NCBI GenBank assembly: GCA_026545765.1
Contig: CM048844.1
Location: forward strand, 70,599,035-70,663,034
Length of the DNA: 64,000 nucleotides
Source of the DNA: Plantago major
Taxonomy: Eukaryota > Streptophyta > Magnoliopsida > Lamiales > Plantaginaceae
Direction: 5' to 3'
In this document: positions 33,536 through 45,700 of the stretch, one piece after another
Layout of the letters: every line of letters begins with the position of its first letter
Position numbering within the stretch: position 1 is the first letter of the stretch
Notes under the pieces: generated by a model
Database searches by the model: none
Seen by the model: only the letters and a program-made list of their open reading frames with translations
Told to the model about the DNA's origin: nothing
Made by a program: the position numbers and the translations under genes

Positions 33536-36500
33536 ATGGCTCCAAAATGTGCTTCTACCCAGAAATCCCAAGATACTACCTCTGGTACTGCTGAAAAGCA
33601 AGCACCAGTGTTGGTTATAACAAACAAACGGTTGACTGGAGAGTTCAATCCTGATCATTGGACTTCAAATCACAGGATGATTTGGGGTGGTGCTATGATT
33701 GAGGAATACCTCGTTGCTGCAATTGAAAACCAAGCTGACAGAAAGTTAGTACTTGATATGCTTGAAAAGGCACATCAAGGGCTTTCTATCTGATCTTCCC
33801 AGTGGAGTTTCTTAACTGGATGTCTTGGAGTTTTACAACAACTCCACAATTATTTCTAAAGTTTTTGAAGGAACTGAGACAGTGTCTATCAAGACTAAAG
33901 TCCAAGGACAGGAAATCCTGTTGGATGAAACAGCTTTTTGTGAGCTGTTTGAACTCTAAAATCTTGGAAAGGATTTTGAAATTGACACCAAGGATGAAGA
34001 TCTCCTTGAGGGTGTCAAAAAGCTATACAGTGATGTGTGTGATCTTGAAAAATCAGATACACCCATCGACTTCAAACTTGCTGACATCAGAACCAGACAT
34101 CTGTTGGTTCACTGGGATGTGTGAGCATGTATCCGTCACAGATGCTTTGATGGTCTACAAGGAGGTGCTGACCAGATAAGCCAAGAACGCTGGATGATGA
34201 TGTTCTTGTTGAATCAAAAAAATAAAAGGCTGGGAAACCCTTTTAATTGGGGGAAGTACGCCTTCATGAAATTTGTGAAGAAGATACAAGGCTTTGAGCC
34301 TAAAATCATTAAGGGCCTTGCTGAGCCAAAAGCCACAGTAAGCTATGGACTGAAGATATGCTACTTACTGGAGTGCATTGGCATTGAGCTCAGAGAGACG
34401 TCATACATTGCCAATAGTAACCTACTCTACAAATATGAGTATACAAACATGATGAAAAAGGTTATTGCATCTCAGATAGGTTCCAAGAAATGAAAGACTG
34501 ATGAGGTATTTGAGGGTTCCGTTGTGACCAAAAAGCCCAGAACTTCACGAAAGAAGTCTGCTGGCAAATCAGTAGACATACCCATTGTGGATGTCGACTC
34601 TCAGATATCTGCCGCCACTGCAGATGAACTCATCAATGCTGCTAAGACCACAGCAGATGAACTCATCAATGCTGCAGAGTGCCTTGCTGATGAACTTATC
34701 AATGCTGATAAAAGCAGTGAGAAACTTCAAACACTCTCTGCAGAAGCAGCAGGGATTGTTGATAATTCAGTCCCAGATTTCGATGAGGAATCTGAAGATG
34801 AGGGGGAAGCAATAATCCACAAGGTTGTTGAAAGAGCAACTAGTTCAAAGGTTGCTGAAGAAGCAGCTTTGTCCAAGGTCACTGGACAAAACACACCATC
34901 AGAGCAAGTAACACTTAAGCATATTGAAGATGCTCTGATGAGTGGCAACTTAGTGTTGGAGGATACTACCATTGCCTCAACACTTAAAAGTCTGTCTCAA
35001 GCATATCTGGATAGGCCCCATACAGCATCACCTTCTTCATCCATATCAGAATCACCACACCAACCACAACAGCCAATAGTGGATGCTGTTGAGATGATAC
35101 TTGAGTTACAACATGAGATACCAGCATCTTTCCTTTTTGAAGAAAATCCTGTAAAAGAACAGGTTCCGCAACTCAATGAGAGGGATCAAACTGAGGCATC
35201 TCCTCAGAATGATCAACCAGGGGAGGCAACTGAGTTGCACACTCAGGAAAGGTCTGAAGTACCTGAAACTTCAAACAAAGAAGCTGAAATGGAACAACAA
35301 GACCAAAGTATAGAAAGGTCACAAGTTCCAGAGACCAATCAGCCTGATACTGCTCAGGTAGCTGAATGGTTTAACTCTCTACTTGTTAAATTTTATGTTT
35401 ATAAATCTTGTTACTTATAAAAATTTCTTTGTAACAGGCTGAATTAGAAACACAACATCAAGAGGAAGCTGCAAAGTTTGCCTTAGAATCTGAGAAGGAG
35501 GCTTCCATAGCCTCACCACTTAAGGAACAGGAGCCTGTCTCACATGTAGTAGAAAGTTCCTTAAGATATAACATCTTAGATATGTGTTTTATACACTTGA
35601 CTAATACTCTTGTTTGTTTCTAATAGGCTCCAACTGAGAAGAAAAATGGAGAGACTGAAAAGTCTATCTCTTCAGAGAAGAATCCAAAGACTTCCAAGGT
35701 CTCTGAGAAACAAATATCTGAACCTTCTGCAGAGAAGGTATTTCATTCAGATACTTATAATCTTCAAAAGACAAATCTCTGATCATTTTTCTCAAACTAA
35801 CACTTTCTACTTACAGGTTCAAAAAGAAGTAGAAGTTGCTGGGGAATTGCCCACTCAATCCCCGCAACCAATGGAAATTGATGAGGCATCAAAGCCTTCA
35901 TCACACGAAAAACTTCCAGAGACTGCACAAGTCTCTGATAGACAAGTATCTGAGCCTCCTATTGTGGAGGTAATTGACTTCTCAGATAACTAAAATTCTC
36001 TAACGTAGTTTTCTTGCTCAAGTTTTCAAAGTGTTATTTTTAATCTCAGGTTCAAGCAGAAAGAAAGATCACTGAGGATCAGGCTTCCCAGTCTCCTCCT
36101 CATATCCAGATATCTGAGGCACCTGGAACCTCAGTAGTGAAGTCATCTGAGCCTGTCACACAGGCAACTCAGATACCTTTCTACTCTAAAGCCCAGATAT
36201 CTACCAAAGTTTTGAAACTAATTCAGAACTCTTTCTTTCAGGCTCAAACAAGTGCCACTAAGGTCCCTGTTGATAAGAAAGAGGACCTGCTTCCTTTCTT
36301 CAAGGAATACACTTTGCCAAAGCACCTAAAATGCTTCAAGAAATGACAAAAGCTTCGATGCTCCGATCTATGTGAGATCATTAAGGTGACTGATCACCCC
36401 ATAAGGAGAGCACGAGCCCTTGATTTGGAAAATTATGTCCATGCTATGTTCCCCACTGAACAATACTCTTTTGGAACATTAATGCATAAGGACTTCATCA

Positions 36501-37813
36501 AGGATGTGGCCAGAAATCTTATTCAAGCTTTTAACCAAGCAGATGGTCAAACCAGAATGCAGATGGCATTCAAGCATACTTTGCCCCAGACTCTACAATT
36601 CATACCCTCTGAGCAAGAGGAAGTTAATGGGCAAATGGTCACTATTCCAGAAGTGATCAATATGGTCTCTCAAGATGAAGAAGAGAAGGAGACTGATGAG
36701 AATGACTATGAAGAACCTCCTTCTGATCATCAAAAAGATGATGATGATAAAAAGGATGATGATGATGCCCCTGCACCAGGGACAGGAGGGATTGCACAAG
36801 GAAGCAATGCCTCAGTTGCTGAAAAGTACACTGAGAGGACATCATAAAAATCCCCTCCTCCGTCTCCTCAGAAAACTACCCATCCATCTCCCAAACAAAA
36901 AGACTCTACTGAACAAGTAGTTGAGCACTCTGAGGACAACACTCAGAAAATATTGGATGCACAAGCCAGAGTTGCTCAACTCAAACAATTGTTGGAGGAA
37001 GAACAACAGCTACATCTTCAACTGGAAGAAAAGATAGCTGAATCCAGAGTCAAGCTAGATAAACTTCAAGAACAAACGCGCAAAGAAACGCAAGCTTACT
37101 CTGAGATTAAAGGGCTCCGGGACGCTGTTGATTATATTTCTAAGGAGCTAGATGCTAAACAAGTATCTGAAGAAAAGCATGATGCTAAGGCTGCATCTTC
37201 ACCAAAGAAACCATCCTCCAAAGGCAAGAAACCCATATCTGAGATGGTTGCCGCCTTCAGAAACCTTGATGAAGAAGTACAAGAGGATGAAGATCACTGG
37301 GCTGATGACTCAGATGATGAAGAAGACAAGGCATTGGCAGAACAGCGCAATGAACAATTAGTGGTTTCTCATTTGAAAAGGAAGCTGATTGCTCCTGAAC
37401 ACTTCAGCAAGCTGCCAAATGTCAATTCCAATGAATACTTAAACATATATCAAGTACTGGCTAAATTGAAAAAGGAGTTGTCTTCTCAAGATGAAGCCGC
37501 CATTGCATCAGTCCCTGCAGAAATAAAGACATTCACTGAGCTCATCACTCAGAGAACAACCAGTCTGGTCGTTGCTCAGAAAGACCTAGGCATGGTTAGG
37601 GATGATGACCAAAACTTGGCTGCAAAAGCCTTTGAAGAGGCTAGCTATGCTGCTGGAAAAGCAGATGCTATTCAAGGCCCACTGGCAGAGCTCACTGATA
37701 AGGAAACAGGACTTATCAAACAAAATCAGGAGCTCAAGGCGAATCTGGAAAAGTTGTTACTGCTTCCAACTATCTACAAGGCAACTTTGACTCCCTTTCA
37801 GAATCCTTTGTGA
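33536..37813 (+). pseudogene. Env-like (extra) gene of element E, multi-exon, decayed
   Basis: Starts MAPKCASTQKSQDTTSGTAE. The N-terminal part (to about 34500) has the build of the Sirevirus env-like/'putative plant transposon' proteins: LEFYNN, a QGQEILLDETAFCELFEL segment, FKLADI and FNWGKYAFMKFVKKIQGFEP. It is broken by frameshifts and stops. From 34524 to 37813 the frame holds through five short introns (35358-36241) with only two stops (36344-36346, 36845-36847). This part is rich in P, E, S, T and K, with a 33 bp triplicated repeat (ADELINAA, 34620-34715), an acidic stretch (36670-36770) and a coiled coil (VAQLKQLLEEEQQLHLQLEE). No signal peptide or membrane segment is evident, so a true envelope role is doubtful. 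Function unknown. Confidence 0.7.
35358..36241 (+). other. Run of five near-equal phase-0 introns in the env-like gene
   Basis: Introns: 35358-35437 (80 bp, CAG|GTAGCT...AACAG|G), 35546-35626 (81 bp), 35738-35816 (79 bp), 35970-36049 (80 bp) and 36164-36241 (78 bp, with a GC donor, ACACAG|GCAACT). The exons between them are 108, 111, 153 and 114 bp, all multiples of three and all open in one frame continuing the frame from 34524. Each exon starts with GCT or GTT, and each intron is AT-rich with a pyrimidine tract before the AG. The second donor (CAT|GTAGTA) is the weakest. Spacing of the modules is 189, 190, 233 and 192 bp, suggesting repeated duplication of one exon-intron cassette. Confidence 0.72.
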
Positions 37814-37830
37814 TTCTTAGTCAGTCAACA

Positions 37831-39001
37831 ATGACTAAGGGGGGAGGATTTCAAGGTGCTCATAGAGGAAGAGGAAGAGGACACAAAAGAAAATATGAAC
37901 AACCACCTCTCAGAATAAATGAGCCCTCCTCCAGTCAGACTGCTCTACAGATAGTGGCCACTACTTAGCAAATTCCTGAAAAAGGTTGACAACAAGGGCC
38001 AGGGCAAAGAAACCTCCAAGAGGTACCAAGTCTCCAAGAAGAAGACAAATGATAGGGATTGATGAGAAGAAGAAGAAGAAGAAGAAGAAGAAGAAGAAGA
38101 AGAAGAAGAAGAAGAAGAAGAAGAAGAAGAAGACTGCAAATCACCTAACAAGAGAACTCTGGAAGATGGTGATGAAGATGAAGCTCCTCTTCACAGAAAA
38201 AGAAGAAAGGTTGATAGCCTATCTGAGCCCTTAGCTGCAAAGCCAATAGCAGCTAAAACACCCTCTGGAAATACCAAGTCAATCCAGGGTGGTTCTTCAA
38301 GCAATCCCCCAAGGGAGAATTCAAGACAAAGGAGGAACAGGCTGAGAGCTGAACAAAGAAAACTTCAACTACCACTCAGGCCGGAAGAAGCCAAGATTGA
38401 GTATGTGAAGACCAACAATGACTCCTCTGTCTACAGATGTATTAATCAGAAGAATGGCTACTGGATTCTGGAACTTAAGCACTTACTGGTAAATGAAAAA
38501 TTTCCAGAACCAATCCATAAACAGCTCATGGCATGGAGAAAAGACAAGCCAGTCTTGATTAATACTAACCACATCAAAGCCTGGTTGGATTTTGAAGTAA
38601 TCAAGAGAATAGAAGCCATAAAAAAGGACCTCTCTGATGATTGTCCTTATGGAAAGCCAGATGATGTGCACAGATTTCCCAACATCACTGGAACAGGCAC
38701 AAGAGCAAGACTTGTTGTGGAACCCTATGAGTCTTTCTACATGACTGAAGATCAATACAAGGGTGACATCAAATATCTGAAGATCATATATGAATACTTC
38801 AAGCTAACAGATATCATAATTGAGCATGCCTGGAAATGGGGAAAGTATCTGTGGGTCAAACAATTTGCCAAGAAGAATCCCACAAAAACCTACAAGGAAG
38901 TTTGTGGATTTGCCAAAAACACTGAGATGATAGTCAAGACCTTGCTCTATGACTACTCAGATGATATCAAAAGGTTTGGGGATAGGGAATTTGCAAATTG
39001 A
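37831..39001 (+). pseudogene. Second extra ORF of element E, RG-rich start and a conserved-looking C-terminal domain, broken
   Basis: Begins MTKGGGFQGAHRGRGRGHKR, an RG-rich RNA-binding-like start. It is then disrupted by stops and an AAG microsatellite (38065-38132), which could itself have shifted the frame. The last 198 codons (38405-39001) are open: NDSSVYRCINQKNGYWILEL, then a part rich in W, Y and K (IIEHAWKWGKYLWVKQFAKK). I do not recognise this domain. It starts 18 bp after the env-like frame ends, so it could be a separate gene or a downstream exon of the same one. Confidence 0.5.
38065..38132. repeat. AAG microsatellite
   Basis: Over twenty uninterrupted AAG units. It produces artificial poly-Lys and poly-Ser frames on the two strands. 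Confidence 0.97.
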
Positions 39002-39388
39002 TCCACAAATCTGCTGATTGAAGACTTGAAGATCTTGAAGACTAGTTTATTAGGATGTCTACTTGGAGCTTGATTACTCCTATTGTCCTAATTTAACTAA
39101 GTGTTTTGTATCTTGCTGAATGTACTTTATTGTTCTATCATTGTAAAAGTTATCTGTAAACTTTCTTTGTAACATATCTGATGAACCTACTCTTAGATAT
39201 CAATCTATAAAAAGATAACTTCTCAACAAAGATCACACCTTGTGATTTGGTTGATGTTTACTTTCTACACTTAATTAAAATGAATTGAAAAGATCATAAG
39301 AAATGATTAAGTGTTAGATTGTTCCCTCTTCCAAGTTGTAATAGGTTTTAAAGATAGTCATCGTTGACTGATCAAAAAGGGGGAAATT
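39002..39388 (+). other. 3' untranslated region and polypurine tract of element E
   Basis: No gene. Ends with AAAAAGGGGGAAATT (39374-39388), the polypurine tract, directly before the LTR start TGTTAGG. Confidence 0.85.
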
Positions 39389-42300
39389 TGTTAGGAATAT
39401 CTGTTTAGATTTCGATCAGCAACCTAATGACATATCTTAGCACAGAAAGGTGAATAGTACTCTTGGTTCACTTGCACACTGTAAAAGAGGAAAATCAATA
39501 AGTATGTTAGTCTAGCAAATCTTGTATAGGATGTTAGGTCTCTGAATGTAATTTTTATATCTTTGAAGAAGACCAAGAAGAAGGCATCCAGCAGGAGAGT
39601 TCAACCAATTTTGAAGTTTTAAAGACTACACAAGATTGCTGAAGACGAAGGTCATCAGATACCTATGTCCAAATATTTTGATTAAACAAGTGTTTTTCAA
39701 TAAACAAGTTTTGCAAAAAGATATCTAAGAACGCAAGGTTTCTGAACGAGGAAAAGTGCCCGCAGATATCTACACTCAGATACCCTGGATAAAACTATGT
39801 TTCTGGGAAACAATGTTTCAACGGGTATCTGGAGATGAGAAGAACTCTGGAAAGGGACATGCAATGCTTCAGAAAGCGTGCATAGTTCCAAAGGCACTAC
39901 TGGACAAAAATAGTACAATGCAATAAATGCGCAGACAGAGACATCTGAACAAAAGAGGAAATCTCTGAAAAGAGACAACGTCTTCTACAGTACTATTTTC
40001 AGATATCAATTGTTTGAATTTCATTAAGCCTAACGGATACTATTCAAACGGCATGATTTTCAACTATAAATATCAACACTTAGAATGCTTGAAAGACACA
40101 CCAAGAACTTACACACTGAACTCACTGAAAATACCAAGCTTCTCTGATAATACAACTAGTGGTATCTTTCTATCAAGCATACAAGCCTTCAACCTACTTA
40201 TTCTTCAGCTTGCAGTTGCGACTAAGCTCTTGAATTCTAAGTAGCATAAAGTTCTAAGTGTCCTGATCCTTAACAAGCATTGCTATCCGTAAAGGAGTTG
40301 AATCAAAAGATCAAGTATCTGAGATTCATTCCTTAGAACATTTATCATAGACTTGGGTCAGTAAAGAACATATCACCACACATTGTGAAGTGTGTTAAGT
40401 GACTCTTGTTCAAGAAGGTAGTATTACACAACTGTATAAGTTATTAATCTACCAAACCTGACAAACTACCTTAACCAACACCTTAAGCGGCGTGGAGTAC
40501 AGGAAGTACTTAGTTTGGGAAACTAAGGAATAGCTCAAAAGGTTTCTGAGTACAGGAAGTACTTGGCTGAGAAAGTCGGGGAATAACTCAGGGGGAACAC
40601 TTGGTTGGGAACCTAGTGTATTTAGGAATCAAGATAAGATATTTTGTAAGGTGAACTCAATTATCTGTCTTAGTGGATTCTAGGTCTGAGAAAGGCCGAA
40701 GTGGATTGGTTGAAGGATTACGACATGTTGGTCCAGATAACGGCAAAGTAAAAGACTGGGGGGTGAATAGTCTTTTAAAACTTTTGTCGATAAACACAGT
40801 TTCTCAGAAACCTGGGGGTTTCTGATACTTAAATTCAGAGCGCGGAAGACTTTAAGATAGGTAAGTGCAGAAAAATAAGTATGTGTGTGTGCTTTGCTGA
40901 AATGTAAATACAGAAAGGTAAATGACACAGCAAATATAGTGGTATCTGGAGGTGGCGTAATCCTCCAACTAATCCACTTCGGTCTTTTTGAGACCTAGAA
41001 TTCACTAGAACAGATAATTGAGTTCACCTTACAATAATCCTATTCTAAGATTCTTAAACAAATGGTTCCCAACCAAATGTTCCCCCTGAGTTATTCCCCA
41101 GCTCCTAGAGCTAAGTACTTCCTCTACTCAGATAACCTTGGAGTTATTCCTTGATTTCCCAAATCAAGTACTTCCTCTACTCCATGCCTTGATGGTGTTG
41201 GTTATAAGGTTTGTCAGAGAGGCTTCTCGTATAACTTTTCAGTTATGTTTTCAGAGAGCCTAATAGAACAAGACTACTTAATACACTTGTTCAGTGGATG
41301 GCAGTCTGCTCTTTACTGACCCAAGTAATTGATGTCCGTTCTGGAGAATGAGCTTCAGAAAGGGTATCTGATAGTTCAACTCTTTTACAAACAACAATCT
41401 CTTGTTAAGGTTCGTGACAACTTAGAACTACTAGTGATTCTTGAGCAATGTAAAGCTTTCAGAAAGGGTAGTAGAGTGCTTGAGAGAATACTTTGCTTGA
41501 CGGTAAGTTTGCAAGATAGAGCGTTCTAAGGTGTGTATTTCTCAGCATCTAAGTGTGTGATATATATAGATGAATTTGAGAGTTGTTGGAATGATATCCG
41601 TTAGACACAATTCAAATTTAGTCCATACTTATCTTGAAATGAGTACTCAGAAGTCCTTGTCTCATGTCTCGAGACGTATTGCAATGACTTTTACGCCGAT
41701 GCAATTAATGCACTTGTACTATTTCTTGTCCTGTAGTCTTGAACAGATACATGAGCCTTTCTGATGGCTTGCATGCTCCATACTCATGATGTCATGTGTC
41801 CAGAATCATATTTCAAAAGTAAGTAAATACACTTAATAAAGGATTAAGGACATGGTCTTTCTGAGTCAGACTAAACCTTGATATCTTCATAAATCTTGTG
41901 CAATCTCTAATCTTCAGAAAAGCTCCATTGCTAGGATTGATCTTCATGGTCTTCTGGAAATAAAAATTACACTCAGAGACCTATAATCCTAATACAAGAT
42001 TTACTAGACAAATCATACTCACATTTCCTCTTTTACAATGTTCAAGTGAACCAAGAGTACTTAATCACCTTTCTGGCTAAGATAAGAACATGTGATGAGT
42101 GATCAAAAAACTAACAGATATTCCTAACACGCCACCTTCAGATTCCACTATAAAGATCAGTGTTATTTACTTTCTGCATTTTATTACTTGCTTTATTTAT
42201 CTTGCTGAGTATTTACGCATATCTTGCTGAGCACGTGCACTTATCACAGAAAGTCTTCCGCTCTCTGAAATTAAGTATTAGATTTCATCACAGATATTTG

Positions 42301-42389
42301 AGAAATTGTGTTTATCGACAAAAGTTGCAAAAAAATATTCACCCCCCCCCCCCCCAAGTATTTTCCCTTTGTCGTTATCTGGACCAAAA
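39389..42389 (+). repeat. 3' LTR of element E, split by a solo LTR
   Basis: LTR sequence at 39389-40725 and 42130-42389. It ends GGACCAAAA instead of the GGACCAACA of the 5' LTR, a point change at the terminus. A run of 14 C at 42342-42355 matches the 12 C of the 5' LTR. Confidence 0.9.
40726..42129 (-). repeat. Inverted solo LTR of the element E family inside the 3' LTR (1404 bp)
   Basis: In reverse it starts TGTTAGGAATATCTG and ends GGACCAACA, the same family as the host LTR but diverged. Flanks CGACA (40721-40725) and CGCCA (42130-42134) are a 5 bp duplication with one change; the 5' LTR shows the empty site near 27518. No internal sequence remains, so the element recombined to a solo LTR. 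The open frames 40680-41764 in it are shadows. Confidence 0.88.
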
Positions 42390-42722
42390 ATTACTCTCGT
42401 CTAAGGTTGGGGGGGGGGTGGGGGGCTTTGTAGTTTAATGCCTGTTAAATGCACTTGTTTATAACGAGTTTATTCAGGTGTGTTTTTAGGAAGAAAGACA
42501 GAAAGGGGAGATTGAAAAGTGCATTGTTGACTGTAGTGTTGTGTCAACATTGCAGACAACTTTATTTATTGCACCTATCTTACATTTCTACGTGAGTTAT
42601 TTTGTCTTGGTTCACTAACTACTGAGTGCAGGAATTGCCAACAAAAGAAGTATGATTATAAAGGATTTTGTTATGTGACACCTATGATGAGTTCAAATGA
42701 GTATGATTGTTTTCTCTCATTA

Positions 42723-42741
42723 GGGGGGGGGGGGGGGGGGG
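42723..42741. repeat. Run of 19 G in repeat R unit 1
   Basis: Other units have 'ctcattaagggggagttaa' at this place, so five G and an AG have become nineteen G. A second run of ten G lies at 42409-42418, where other units have 'gttgagggggagc'. Confidence 0.9.
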
Positions 42742-45700
42742 TTAATAATCAGTTTGTGCCACTGATCCTTGATTTGCAGGCTGTGTGAACAAAGCTAGAA
42801 GTGGGAGATTGAAAGTGCAGATTTACAGAAATGTTGAGTTCATTGTTGACTCAACATTATCTGTCAGCATTAATCGACTGGACTTTATCCTTCAGTTCTT
42901 AACAAAGACTTATATTGTCTTGTTTCCTATCCATGTGTGCTTGTTATTCATTAAGGGGGAGATTTAATGTCTTGATTAATCACTTAACAAGTTTTGTGAA
43001 GAAAGGCAAAATTAAGGGGGAGATTGAAAGTGCAATTTATTGCACTTGATGTTAATTTAGCCTTTATTCACATTTAACTAGTTCAACGTTTTTAGTTGTT
43101 TTCTAGTGATTAGGTTGTAGATTAAAAGACTTGGCTTTTTAGACTTTACTCCAAAATGTAATCTGACCCATATATGAGTTGCTTGATATTGTCTTGTTTT
43201 TCCTACTAACTACACTTTAGATTTTTATGAAGAAGGTAGAGTATTAAGGGGGAGATTGAAAGTGCAATTTATTTGCAAAGGAGTTTGAGAGATCTTGGAC
43301 ACAAGGAAGGCAATTAGAGCAAAAGGAAATAAAATCTCTAGAGATAATCAATTAAAGAAAAAGGAGATAAAATCTCTAGATATAATCTTTTGGAAAGATT
43401 TTCCAGCTACAGCCAGCAAAATCAACGTTCTGCTTCTTGGTGATCGATCAGTTCATTATATATAATAGGAGAAGCTATCTGCAAGAGGACGCCTTTCATC
43501 ATCATCGGTATTCATATTCTTGAGATTAGTGCTTCTTGCTTAACTAGGCATTGTTGTCGAATTCACTTGTGAGTAGTCTCTAAGGATTGAGATTTACTTT
43601 AGTGACTTCGAACTAGAATAGGTTTTGTTTATCTATTCCAGGTCTAGTCTTTGCAGTTTAATCATTCGTTTGTGATTAATTAAACCTAGTTTTGTAATTC
43701 TACTTTTATTGATAGTGGAAATTTCGCCTAAGGCACGGTCGGTATCTATGCATGATTCTATTTAAAAGACTGATTTTGATATGCAACTATTCTGTGATGA
43801 AGAGGGAGAGAGAAAAAGGTAACGATGAAGAATAAGAGAATAGGAGAGATGAAGGAGGTAAGGAGGAGGTGAGACTCACGCGTTCCAAATGTGAGGGTGG
43901 GCTTATGTATCAAAAAGTTGATTTTCACACATAGAATAATGAAATTGAGAAAAAATCAACCATCTCCCACACGCTTTTATTTGGTTACATTATTACTTCT
44001 AATTATTATTTTTGTTATTATATCAATTTAATTTAATTTAATTTTTAATTTAGTAATTAAATGGGTACATTTGTCAATTAACTAGTACGACTAGTCCTTG
44101 AGTTGTCGTAAATAATAGGAGTAGTCGTACATAAGATCAATGGCTGAGATTAGATCTCAACGGTTGTACCACTACTATCTCATTTTACAAGTAGCACGAC
44201 TACTACGTCATCGTAGAAACCCCCAACTAACAAACATCAAACAAATCCAAATTCAACAATCACAAACCAGAAGTTGCTAGTTGCTACAAAGTTCATTTTT
44301 TATTGCAGGTCTGATTAATGAAGTGCACAGCTTAGTATTGCACTGAAAAAATCAGTCTCATCTCTTCAGAATGTTAGAAGATGTTTGGTTGCTCTCCTTT
44401 TATCACAAAAAATAGGAGAGTTGTTGAATGTTTTGTGTTACGATAATCTTTTTATGAATGTTCGTCATTGAATTTTAGTTGTATCCAATGATTTTCTAAA
44501 TTCATTTTTGGAGTGAAGTTTGTTGATCATATACCATCTTCACATCACGCACACTCGTTGCATATCTTCTTATCAGCTTCTGTGAACTTGGTTGATTATT
44601 TTGAGATATATCTTAAAAAGATGGAGAAGAGATGAGAATCTGAACAAGAAATCTGACATACTCACTTTTGTTTTATTACTCTCGTCTAAGGTTGAGGGGG
44701 AGCTTTGTAGTTTAATGCCTGTTAAATTTACTTGTTTATAACGAGTTTGTTCAGGTGTGTTTTTATGAAGAAAGACACAAAAGGGGAGATTGAAAAGTGC
44801 ATTGTTGACTGCGGTGTTGTGTCTACATTGCAGACAACTTTGTTTACTGCACCTATCTTACGTTTCTACGTGAGTTATTTTGTCTTTATTCACTAACTAC
44901 TGAGTGCAGAAATTGTCAACAAAAAGAATTATGATTATAAAGGATTTTGTTATGTGACACCTATGATGAGTTCAAATAAGTATGATTGTTTTCACTTATT
45001 AAGGGGAGTTAATAATCAGTTTGTCACTGATCCTTGATTTGCAGGCTGTGTGAACAAAGCAAGAAGAGGGAGATTGAAAGTGCAATATATTGCACTTGAT
45101 ATCCGAACTTGTTTAATATTAATTTAATATTTATTCACATTTAACTAGTTCAACGATTTTAGTTGTTTTCTAGTGACTAGGATGTAGATTAAAAGACTTG
45201 GCTTTTTGGACTTAACTCCAGAATGTAATCTAGCCCCTTATATGAGTTGCTTGATATTGTCTTGTTTTTCCTACTAACTACACTTCAGATTTTTATGAAG
45301 AAAGTGAAGTATTAAGGGGGAGATTGAAAGTGCAATGCATTTGCAAAAGAGTTTGAGAGATCTTGGACACAGGGAAGGCAATTTGAGCAAAAGGAAATAA
45401 AATCTCTAGAGATAATCTTGTGGAAATATTTTCCAACTACAGCCAGCTAAAGCAACGTTCTTCTTCTTGGTGATCGATCATTTCATTATATATACATGAA
45501 GAAGCTGTCTGCAAGAGGACGTCTTTCATCATCATCGGTATACATATTCTTGAGATTAGGGCTTCTTGCTTTACTAGGCATTGTTGTCGAATTCACTTGT
45601 GAGTAGTCTCTAAGGATTGACATTTACTTTAGTGACTTCGAATTAGAATAGGTTTTGTTTATCTATTCTAGGTCTAGTCTTTGCAGTTTAATCATTCGTT

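Larger units (their letters stand above)
26134..42389 (+). mobile_element. Sirevirus-like Ty1/copia retrotransposon, 'element E', with env-like region, TSD ATTAC
   Basis: 16.3 kb between ATTAC at 26129-26133 and ATTAC at 42390-42394; other R units show the uninterrupted target 'gttatattactctcg'. Order: 5' LTR, primer site TGGTATCAGAGC, start of gag, integrase fragment, inverted rest of gag, plastid scrap, RT-RNase H, a long env-like region with introns, polypurine tract, 3' LTR with a solo LTR inside it. Extra genes between RNase H and the 3' LTR are typical of Sireviruses. The LTRs differ by several percent, so this is an older insertion, and protease plus the N-terminal half of integrase are missing. 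Confidence 0.92.

Noticed and set aside
33536-37813. A true viral envelope glycoprotein
   Set aside because: No signal peptide, cysteine pattern or membrane segment seen; only the position and relatedness to Sirevirus env-like ORFs support the label.
37945-38234. Poly-Ser and poly-Lys open frames on the two strands
   Set aside because: They are translations of the AAG microsatellite at 38065-38132.
42785-42967. 60-codon frame 'MNKARSGRLKVQ...' repeated at 50340-50522
   Set aside because: Conserved because repeat R is a tandem repeat; in other units (45057, 47087) the frame is broken or absent, so no evidence of coding.
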